NCBI GenBank assembly: GCA_003695005.1
Contig: RFJE01000214.1
Coordinates: forward strand, 1-5,379
Origin: Candidatus Hydrogenedentota bacterium
Lineage (GTDB): Bacteria; Spirochaetota; Leptospiria; Turneriellales; J094
Direction of reading: 5' to 3'
Length of the DNA stretch: 5,379 nucleotides
In this document: one piece after another, positions 1 through 5,164 of the stretch
Position numbering within the stretch: position 1 is the stretch's first letter
How the letters are laid out: every line of letters starts with the position of its first letter
The notes under the pieces: generated by a model
Database searches by the model: none
Told to the model about the DNA's origin: nothing
What the model saw: the letters and a program-made list of their open reading frames with translations, nothing else
Program-made: the position numbers and the translations under genes

Positions 1-1
1 C

Positions 2-679
2 AACAAAAGAACAGAAGAAAGTTTAAAAAAAGCAGCGATTGTTTTAGAAAACATTCTCGTTTCCGAACGGCAATATGCTAAAAATGACCCCTATGTTTTA
101 AGTTTATTAAGCGTAATTTATGCTCACTTTAGCTATCGATCTTGGCATTTTGGGGTAAAAGATTCAAGCAGTATTAAAAGAGCAAAAGAACTTGCACAAA
201 AAGCCTATTCTGCTAAAAAAATGGCATCTTCGGCCAGAGCTTTAGGAAACGTGTATTTAATTCTAGGGGATAAAGCAAAGGCTTTAAAATACTTAAAGGA
301 AGCCAATAAAGGAAAGAAAAAAAGTGCCGAGACATTATATTACATAGCTTGTGCTTCTAGCGGATCTTTTACGGATGCAAACTCAGCAGCTGGTAAAAAA
401 ATCCGTGAAGCGTTAAAGGTAGATCCAAAATTCTTATGGGCACTTGAAGATATGGTCATGGACTATCTTTACAAAGGCAATGTAACACAAGCAGAAGAGT
501 ATCTTAAAAAGCTGGAATCGGCACATAGCTCTCACCCTGACTTACCTTTTTATAGGGGACTGGTAGCTTTACATAAAGGAGATAAAGACTCCGCGAAGCA
601 AGAGTTTCGTCGTTATGCTCAGATGAATCCCGATTCTGATCTTACTGGCCGTTTGCAACCTTTTTTACAAACTGAGTAA
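2..679 (+). CDS. TPR-repeat protein, C-terminal part (5' truncated by window edge)
   Basis: The frame is open from base 2 to the TAA at 677-679, giving 225 visible residues with the N-terminus outside the window. The first in-frame ATG (221) is internal: it has no ribosome binding site and the reading frame with protein-like composition continues upstream of it. The fragment is all-helical in character and shows degenerate tetratricopeptide repeats. The clearest is at fragment residues about 75-104 (ALGNVYLILGDKAKALKYL, with the Gly-Tyr-Gly-Ala spacing). Others are at about 105-143 (ending EALKVDP), 144-180 (DYLYKGNVTQAEEYLKKL) and 181-215 (GLVALHKGDKDSAKQEF, then NP). TPR arrays are protein-protein interaction scaffolds. 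Nothing visible gives the partner, and any signal peptide or lipobox would lie outside the window. The MFS gene follows after 52 bases on the same strand. The TPR call is firm; the cellular role is unknown. Confidence 0.8.
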   Translation, partial: NKRTEESLKKAAIVLENILVSERQYAKNDPYVLSLLSVIYAHFSYRSWHFGVKDSSSIKRAKELAQKAYSAKKMASSARALGNVYLILGDKAKALKYLKEANKGKKKSAETLYYIACASSGSFTDANSAAGKKIREALKVDPKFLWALEDMVMDYLYKGNVTQAEEYLKKLESAHSSHPDLPFYRGLVALHKGDKDSAKQEFRRYAQMNPDSDLTGRLQPFLQTE

Positions 680-680
680 A

Positions 681-708
681 CCGACATAACAAAGCCTTGT
701 CGGCTTGT
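681..708 (+). other. Two mutually exclusive small hairpins between the TPR and MFS genes
   Basis: CCGACA (681-686) can pair with TGTCGG (698-703). ACAAAGCC (689-696) can instead pair with GGCTTGT (702-708) with one bulged A. The two stems share bases, so only one can form at a time. Neither is followed by a convincing U-tract, so this is at best a weak terminator or attenuator. It may also be chance. Confidence 0.25.
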
Positions 709-717
709 CTTAAATAC

Positions 718-722
718 AGGGA
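718..722 (+). promoter_or_regulatory. Ribosome binding site of the MFS transporter
   Basis: AGGGA sits 9 bases upstream of the ATG at 732, a normal Shine-Dalgarno spacing. It supports 732 as the start. Confidence 0.6.
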
Positions 723-731
723 CTTGTCTTT

Positions 732-1961
732 ATGCGCGAGAAAAAAGCTAGCTTAGGCTCAATATACTTTGTTATTTTTTTAGACATGCTCGGATTTGGG
801 ACGTTAATTCCCGTGATCCGAGATTTTACAAAGCTCTTAATTGAAAACTCTAAGATGGATACTGTCCACTTTGCCACATATTCTGGAATTTTAATGAGCA
901 CTTATTCTATTTTTCAATTTATTTTTGCACCTATGCTTGGAAGACTTTCCGATCGCTATGGTCGGAGGCCTGTTTTACTATTCTCTGTATTTGGTAATGT
1001 TATTAGTTATTTTATTTGGGCCATTAGTAATTCATTTTGGCTCTTTTTAATAAGTCGTGTTATTAGTGGAGCAACAGGTGGTAATATTTCCGTAGCCCAA
1101 AGTTACATTGCAGACGTAACAACACGCGAAAACCGAGCGAAAGCCATGGGGCTTATGGGAGCGATTTTTGGACTAGGTTTTATTTTAGGTCCTTTTTTAG
1201 GTGGCGTGCTTAGCAATATTGACATTTCTCATGTAAGTATTTTTGGAATTCCTTTTAATCGCTTTTCTATGATTGGCATTTTTACGATGGGATTATCCAT
1301 CATTAACTTAGTATGGCTTTTATGGAAAGTAGCAGAGCCTGAAGTGAAAAGGCCAAAGTTTCAGTCTTTGCGGCAGTTAATTAATCCTGCGGTTTTACTA
1401 AAAGAGTTTCGCAATCCGGATTTAGGCAAATTGTTTTTAATTAACTTTTTACTTTCCATTGCATTTGTTCATTTAGAGTCCACTTTATCTTGGGATTTGC
1501 TCGATAGATTTAAATTAGACACAGAAAACACGGGTTACTTTTTTGCCTATCTTGGTATTATTATGGTGATAGTACAAGGGGGAATTTACCGCCGATTTGC
1601 TAAGACAGGAAAAGAAGTAAGCTTAACTCATTTTGGTTTAGCACTCACAGCTCTCATGCTTCTTCTTATTCCCTTCTCTTACCCTCTCGCCCTTATGATG
1701 GTAACCATTGCTCTTTTAGCTTTAGGCATGGGTTTTGCTAATCCCTCCATTACAGCTCTTATTTCATTAAGGGCATCGGAAACAGAGCAAGGCTTAAGCT
1801 TAGGGATTAGCCAATCCTTTGGTTCACTAGCTCGCGTTTTAGCCCCTGTAACAGCTACTGCACTTTATGATAATTTATCTCATTCTGCACCGTTCTTATC
1901 GGCAGGTGGGTTTGCTTTAACTGCGTTTTTAATTGCACTCACCCTAAAAAAAGAATCATAA
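732..1961 (+). CDS. MFS transporter, DHA1/TetA-like
   Basis: This 409-residue inner-membrane protein has the usual length for a 12-helix major facilitator. Helix 1 (about 10-30) carries Asp18 in FLDMLGFGTLIPV, as in TetA-like proton antiporters. The helix 2-3 loop holds the signature motif A at 70-80 (GRLSDRYGRRP). Arg109 in SRVISGATGG matches motif B. Helix 5 has the antiporter motif C, GLGFILGPFLGG (147-158). The central loop (about 200-232) is basic and contains no domain. The second half ends with the TetA-like stretch from NPSITALISL through EQGLSLG to Pro372. By family it should export a small molecule, such as a drug or metabolite, in exchange for protons. The substrate cannot be inferred, and TetA-likeness does not mean tetracycline resistance. 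The ATG at 732 has a good ribosome binding site. The gene may share a transcript with the upstream TPR gene. A strong hairpin begins at the base after its stop codon. Confidence 0.9.
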   Translation: MREKKASLGSIYFVIFLDMLGFGTLIPVIRDFTKLLIENSKMDTVHFATYSGILMSTYSIFQFIFAPMLGRLSDRYGRRPVLLFSVFGNVISYFIWAISNSFWLFLISRVISGATGGNISVAQSYIADVTTRENRAKAMGLMGAIFGLGFILGPFLGGVLSNIDISHVSIFGIPFNRFSMIGIFTMGLSIINLVWLLWKVAEPEVKRPKFQSLRQLINPAVLLKEFRNPDLGKLFLINFLLSIAFVHLESTLSWDLLDRFKLDTENTGYFFAYLGIIMVIVQGGIYRRFAKTGKEVSLTHFGLALTALMLLLIPFSYPLALMMVTIALLALGMGFANPSITALISLRASETEQGLSLGISQSFGSLARVLAPVTATALYDNLSHSAPFLSAGGFALTAFLIALTLKKES

Positions 1962-1994
1962 CAGCGCTTCTCGGCGTTTCGCCGAGAAGCGCTG
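1962..1994 (+). terminator. Perfect 15-bp GC-rich hairpin directly after the MFS stop codon
   Basis: CAGCGCTTCTCGGCG (1962-1976) and CGCCGAGAAGCGCTG (1980-1994) are perfectly complementary, with a TTT loop. The stem begins at the base after the stop codon (1959-1961) and stands out from the AT-rich surroundings. No U-tract follows on the plus strand: AATTCGCATT comes next. On the minus strand a T run lies about a dozen bases beyond the stem. It is therefore not a textbook intrinsic terminator. It could be a terminator in a genome that tolerates weak U-tracts, a 3'-end stabiliser of the MFS transcript, or a REP-like dispersed palindrome. Confidence 0.6.
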
Positions 1995-2012
1995 AATTCG
2001 CATTAAAAAACA

Positions 2013-2193
2013 GGCCAAAAGGTCGGCTAGTGCTCAAACAGTCCTCCCCCTCATCCCTCACCTTTTTTACGTTTTGTCACATAAATGGCGTGCATTGCTC
2101 TCATTTAAGTAGAAAACAAAATCTTGTTCTACCTTTGGGAAAAAAGGTGAGGGATTCAGGGGTGCGGAACTGCGCCTAGCCGACCTTTTGGCC
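2013..2193. repeat. 181-base inverted-repeat element (MITE-like, or a long structured RNA)
   Basis: The ends are perfect 18-bp inverted repeats: GGCCAAAAGGTCGGCTAG at 2013-2030 and its complement at 2176-2193. Further in, 2039-2044 pairs with 2166-2172 (6 bp, one bulge), 2047-2051 with 2158-2162 (5 bp), and ATCCCTCACCTTTTTT at 2053-2068 with 2140-2155 (16 bp perfect). The 71-base apical region (2069-2139) holds its own hairpin at 2109-2132. In total about 45 bp can form one long interrupted stem. The left arm is strongly pyrimidine-rich and the right arm purine-rich. No convincing coding frame lies inside. I see no target-site duplication at the boundaries, so mobility is inferred only from the terminal inverted repeats and the intergenic position. 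It ends 67 bases before tyrA. Confidence 0.7.
2109..2132. other. Internal hairpin in the apical loop of the inverted-repeat element
   Basis: GTAGAA (2109-2114) pairs with TTCTAC (2127-2132). After two bulged A's, CAA (2117-2119) pairs with TTG (2124-2126), closing a 4-base loop. The 9-bp arm crowns the long stem of the 181-base element. Confidence 0.5.
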
Positions 2194-2230
2194 AATAATC
2201 AAGATTTTCTAAAGTCATAACGTATCCTTT

Positions 2231-2262
2231 ACGAGTCGTCACAAATTTAAAAAAAGACTCGT
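2231..2262 (+). promoter_or_regulatory. Inverted repeat covering the tyrA start codon
   Basis: ACGAGTC (2231-2237) and GACTCGT (2256-2262) form a perfect 7-bp inverted repeat with an 18-base A-rich loop. The first two bases of the tyrA GTG codon (2261-2263) lie in the right arm, and the A-rich stretch before the start lies in the loop. In mRNA this stem could hide the start codon; on DNA it could be an operator half-site pair. Neither role is shown by the sequence alone. Confidence 0.35.
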
Positions 2263-3163
2263 GCAAAAGATATTTATTTGGGGTATGGGTCTTTTAGGGA
2301 CATCTCTTGGCCTAGCTTTGCGTAAAAAAGGCATTCAAGTAGCTGGGGTTGTCCGAAGTGAGAATAGTCGAAAAGTACTAAGGGAAAAAGGTTTTGCCGA
2401 AGTGTACTTAAGCCACGAAGAAAGTATATGGCAGGGGATCCTCTCTTCAGACGGCATTGTATTTGGTACACCCGTGGATGCTATTTACCCTGTATTGGAC
2501 ATGTTGTTAGACAGGCAACTACCCGATAATATCTGGATAACGGATATGGCTTCCACGAAAGCCGAACTGATGCAAAGGGTCGAAAATTTAAATGGCAAGT
2601 TACTTTTTATAGGATCTCACCCGATGGCTGGTTCGGACTTAACAGGACCGGAAAATGCACGAGAAGATTTATTTGAAAATGCAACCGTCTTTATGACGCT
2701 TTCTACAAAAATTGCCGAAAAAACATCCCCCGCACAATATCACCAATGCGAAAAAGAAATTACGAATATGTGGGAGCTTGTGGGTGCACGTACTTGGCAA
2801 GTATCCTATGCTATTCATGATAAATGGGCTGCTTATTTATCCCACGGGCTTCATTTAGTATCTTGCATGGTTTCACATTTGCTAAAAGATATTCCAGAAG
2901 TTTTACAATTACCAGTCAATCCTGCAGGTGGTAGTTTTCGAGACATTACTCGTGTAGCTGGAAGTAATCCTGCTCTTTGGGATACTATTATTTCCTCGAA
3001 TCAGCAAGAAGTGATTGAGTACTTAAAGTCCTTAGAAAGTCTAACACATAAGTGGCGAGTATCCATGGAAAAAGATGCTTTTCCTATTCAAGATATTTTT
3101 AAGGAAGCAGCAGATTTAAGGATGCAAATTTTAAAAACAGAAGATACGACAGAGAATAAGTAA
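2261..3163 (+). CDS. tyrA: Prephenate (or arogenate) dehydrogenase
   Basis: This 300-residue cytosolic enzyme performs NAD(P)-dependent oxidative decarboxylation of prephenate (or arogenate) towards tyrosine. The N-terminal Rossmann fold starts at once with the dinucleotide loop GMGLLG (8-13). TDMASTK (94-100) and GSHPMAGSDLTG (118-129) are family motifs; His120 is the likely catalytic histidine and Ser98 a likely substrate contact. The C-terminal helical dimerisation domain carries HD (186-187), LSHGLH (193-198) and GGSFRDITRVAGSNPALW (223-240), where Arg227 probably binds the substrate. The protein ends without an ACT domain, unlike the longer Bacillus type, so feedback through ACT is not expected. 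The GTG at 2261 is chosen because translation enters the Rossmann strand directly, and no ATG occurs in frame back to the stop codon at 2210-2212. Its ribosome binding site is weak and the start lies inside an inverted repeat. Prephenate versus arogenate preference cannot be read. It forms a probable operon with aroA. Confidence 0.93.
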   Translation: MQKIFIWGMGLLGTSLGLALRKKGIQVAGVVRSENSRKVLREKGFAEVYLSHEESIWQGILSSDGIVFGTPVDAIYPVLDMLLDRQLPDNIWITDMASTKAELMQRVENLNGKLLFIGSHPMAGSDLTGPENAREDLFENATVFMTLSTKIAEKTSPAQYHQCEKEITNMWELVGARTWQVSYAIHDKWAAYLSHGLHLVSCMVSHLLKDIPEVLQLPVNPAGGSFRDITRVAGSNPALWDTIISSNQQEVIEYLKSLESLTHKWRVSMEKDAFPIQDIFKEAADLRMQILKTEDTTENK

Positions 3164-3168
3164 GAATT

Positions 3169-4473
3169 ATGAAACAAGTTTCGATTGATTTGCCTGGGGA
3201 TAAATCTCTTTCACACCGAGCCGCGATTTTTGCTTCGATGGCAAAAGGGAAATCGCGCATCAAAAACTTTTTAGCCGCAGAAGATACACTGCACACTTTA
3301 AAAGCTTTTGAAAAGCTTGGAGTAAATATTCAGCAAATCAATAAAACTGAGTATAAAATAGACAGTTTCGGTTACTCTTCTTTTCAAAATAAGGTGGCGG
3401 ACATTTATGTTGGCAATTCAGGCACGGGCGCTAGACTGCTTACAGGACTTTTTGCCGGCACAAGTGGAATACAGGTTACATTAGACGGAGATAAGAGTTT
3501 GCGCAAACGACCGATGAAGAGAATTACAGAACCGTTAATGGCAGCGGGTGCTCATATCGAACCGAGCGATCATTTGCCTTATACGGTGTATGGAAAAAAA
3601 CTTCTACCAATTTTTTGGGAAGAAAAGCTTGGATCTGCACAAGTAAAATCGGCATTAATTTTAGCGGCCATTGCTTCTCAACAAAGCATTCGTTTAGAAG
3701 AAAAAAAGCCGTCGCGCGATCATACAGAAAATATGCTTCGCTATGCGGGAGTTTTCTTAGAAAAAGAGCCGGCAGAGGAAGGCTATATAATTGAACTAGA
3801 GCCGGATCAGGTTTTAAATCCAATGGAATATCATATTTTATCCGATGCTTCTTCAGCAGCTTTTTTTCTTGTTTTAGGTTTACATTTGCCGAATCTTCAA
3901 ATTAAAGCCAATCGTGTTTTGCTCAATCCATATCGCATTGCATACTTAGATGTTTTAGAAAAGATGGGTGCCAAGTTACATATTCAAAAAATTTCAGAAC
4001 AATGTGGCGAACAAGGGGGACATATCACCACGTTGCCATCGGAATTAACGAATGTATCCATATCTTCCAATCTTATCCCTGCTTTAATTGATGAACTTCC
4101 TATTTTAACCATTGCAGCCGCTCTTTCAAAAGGCGAGTTTTCTTTTCGAGGGGCAAAAGAGTTGAGAAAAAAAGAATCCGATAGGATTCATGCTCTTGTT
4201 ACTAACTTACGTATACTTGGCTATGAAGTGGAAGAATACGAAGATGGACTCTCTTTTATTGGGAATCCAAATTATATACCAGAAAAGAACGTAAAGCTGA
4301 ATAGTTTTTACGATCATCGTATTATTATGTCGTTTGAAATTTTTCAAGCTATTGTCCAAAAAAGGCAAAACGTCACTTCGACCTTTTTATCGTTTGATGA
4401 TACTAGTTGGGTGCAAACAAGTTTTCCTGAATTTTACTTTATTTTACAAACAATTAGCTTGTTAGATGACTAA
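3169..4473 (+). CDS. aroA: 3-phosphoshikimate 1-carboxyvinyltransferase (EPSP synthase), class II
   Basis: The 434-residue cytosolic enzyme transfers the enolpyruvyl group of phosphoenolpyruvate to shikimate-3-phosphate, the step before chorismate synthase. Visible motifs in order are GDKSLSHR (10-17; Lys12, Ser13 and Arg17 bind substrate), GNSGTGARL (82-90), KRPMKRI (113-119), GSAQVKSA (155-162), SRDHTENML (182-190), SDASSAAFF (225-233), IDELPIL (307-313, catalytic Asp308), RKKESDRI (333-340, Glu336 and Arg339), YDHRIIMSF (381-389) and TSFPEF (417-422). SRDHTENM and TSFPEF, plus Leu90 where the Escherichia coli enzyme has proline, place it in class II (as in Agrobacterium CP4). Gly85 is the normal glycine, not the alanine of CP4. 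The ATG at 3169 is forced: an in-frame stop lies at 3157-3159. tyrA ends 5 bases upstream, indicating one operon. The 3' end overlaps the convergent gene by 20 bases. Confidence 0.95.
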   Translation: MKQVSIDLPGDKSLSHRAAIFASMAKGKSRIKNFLAAEDTLHTLKAFEKLGVNIQQINKTEYKIDSFGYSSFQNKVADIYVGNSGTGARLLTGLFAGTSGIQVTLDGDKSLRKRPMKRITEPLMAAGAHIEPSDHLPYTVYGKKLLPIFWEEKLGSAQVKSALILAAIASQQSIRLEEKKPSRDHTENMLRYAGVFLEKEPAEEGYIIELEPDQVLNPMEYHILSDASSAAFFLVLGLHLPNLQIKANRVLLNPYRIAYLDVLEKMGAKLHIQKISEQCGEQGGHITTLPSELTNVSISSNLIPALIDELPILTIAAALSKGEFSFRGAKELRKKESDRIHALVTNLRILGYEVEEYEDGLSFIGNPNYIPEKNVKLNSFYDHRIIMSFEIFQAIVQKRQNVTSTFLSFDDTSWVQTSFPEFYFILQTISLLDD

Positions 4474-5008
4474 CATAATTTTTCATTTTTTCGGCTTCGG
4501 CCTCGGAAATTTTTCCTTGTTGCTTTAGCTCGTCAATCACACCACATAAAGAATCGTAAGGATTTTCTTTTCGAAAAAACCTTTTCCACCGACGCTTTGG
4601 ACGAGATAAAGAAAGACCATATAAGTATTCTCTCATAGCCCGCTCACGAATGGAAGGGATTTGCATGGCTAGCTCATGAAGCCTGTTTTTTAATTCCTTT
4701 TTTGAATCCGTATGGCATTCCAATAAATTATGCATCCCTGTTTTTGCTCCAATTTTTGCCTCACAGTTAAATTCCTTTTCTTTTACATTATATTGGACTT
4801 GGTATACAGCTGGTCTTTCGCTAAATAAATCAATACAAAAGGTAAAAACAAGATTATCACCAATATGCTGATTCCACTTCTCTCCTTTGCGAAAATTGCC
4901 ATATTCCACAAGAGATTGATTTTGGTTCTCTATCTCGTTTTTAATTTCATGGTAAAGGTTTTCCATAAATTTAGCAACGTTGCCTTTCCCGAAAAAGCGT
5001 TTGAACAT
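4454..5008 (-). CDS. Hypothetical soluble protein with SHOCT-like C-terminal helices
   Basis: I do not recognise this protein. From the ATG at 5006-5008 it has 184 residues, no signal peptide and no membrane segment. The N-terminal half includes a Lys/Glu-rich helix (about 11-30) and a probable beta-rich core (about 52-88, with VFTFCIDLF and YQVQYNVKEKEF). A helical, charged region follows (100-130), then a very basic patch, RPKRRWKRFFRK (136-147). The last 35 residues (YDSLCGVIDELKQQGKISEAEAEKMK) resemble the short two-helix SHOCT motif, with the typical 'L-x-G-x-I-(T/S)-E-x-E' pattern. KRFF-x-K occurs twice, at 3-8 and 142-147. The start is uncertain: the frame remains open to a TTG at 5116, and an ATG at 5033-5035 would add 9 residues. 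I prefer 5008 because GAAG lies 5 bases before it, while the ATG at 5035 has no ribosome binding site. The gene converges on and overlaps aroA. Confidence 0.6.
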   Translation of the reverse strand: MFKRFFGKGNVAKFMENLYHEIKNEIENQNQSLVEYGNFRKGEKWNQHIGDNLVFTFCIDLFSERPAVYQVQYNVKEKEFNCEAKIGAKTGMHNLLECHTDSKKELKNRLHELAMQIPSIRERAMREYLYGLSLSRPKRRWKRFFRKENPYDSLCGVIDELKQQGKISEAEAEKMKNYVSHLTS

Positions 5009-5106
5009 ATTAGCTTCATTTCGTTTGTTAGGCATTTTGTCAATGAGTCTAGGACGGTAGAGGCTTGGCACAAGCCAGCAATTCTCGGTGAAAGGCAAAA
5101 AGGATG

Positions 5107-5116
5107 TTGGCGCCAA
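5107..5116. promoter_or_regulatory. 10-bp perfect palindrome upstream of the hypothetical gene
   Basis: TTGGCGCCAA is a perfect palindrome about 100 bases upstream of the preferred start of the minus-strand hypothetical gene. It could be an operator, but a 10-bp palindrome can occur by chance, and no clear promoter hexamers accompany it. Confidence 0.15.
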
Positions 5117-5164
5117 ACCTAACGTACGCTAAAACTATCTCGTTAAAAAAAGGACTCCTACGTT

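Noticed and set aside
2085..2108. Seven-codon mini-ORF (ATG to TAA) in the apical loop, a possible attenuator leader peptide
   Set aside because: It encodes MACIALI with no tyrosine or phenylalanine codons and has no ribosome binding site, so aromatic-amino-acid attenuation is not supported.
2158..2176. T-box-like stretch (AGGGGTGCGGAACTGCGCC) upstream of tyrA
   Set aside because: It partly resembles the conserved T-box antiterminator sequence (GGAAC-x-GCG), but the essential UGG that pairs with the tRNA CCA end is missing, an insertion breaks the spacing, and the whole stretch is explained by pairing within the 181-base inverted-repeat element.
2001..2205. Target-site duplication flanking the 181-base element
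   Set aside because: The flanks (ATTAAAAAACA on the left, AATAATCAAG on the right) share no direct repeat at the element boundaries, so recent transposition is not shown.
3524..3823. 99-codon open frame on the minus strand inside aroA
   Set aside because: It is antisense to a fully conserved enzyme, has no ribosome binding site worth noting, and its translation resembles no known protein.
5038..5043. Minus-strand TTGACA as a -35 box for the hypothetical gene
   Set aside because: At 17 bases spacing the -10 position reads AATGAA. The nearest good hexamer (TAATAT) is about 25 bases away and overlaps the preferred start codon.
5009..5116. N-terminal extension of the hypothetical protein up to a TTG codon at 5116
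   Set aside because: The extra 36 residues (MAPTSFLPFTENC...) have an unlike composition, the start is TTG without a clear ribosome binding site, and the segment contains the palindrome and a small hairpin more typical of an upstream region.
4865..5122. 85-codon open frame on the plus strand opposite the hypothetical gene
   Set aside because: It is antisense to the better-supported minus-strand gene, and its hydrophobic look follows from reading the complement of charged codons.
5146..5158. Intrinsic terminator for the Rpn gene on the minus strand (AGGAGTCCT followed by seven T's)
   Set aside because: The T-run is present but the palindrome before it leaves a 1-base loop, which cannot form a real hairpin, and no longer stem could be found.
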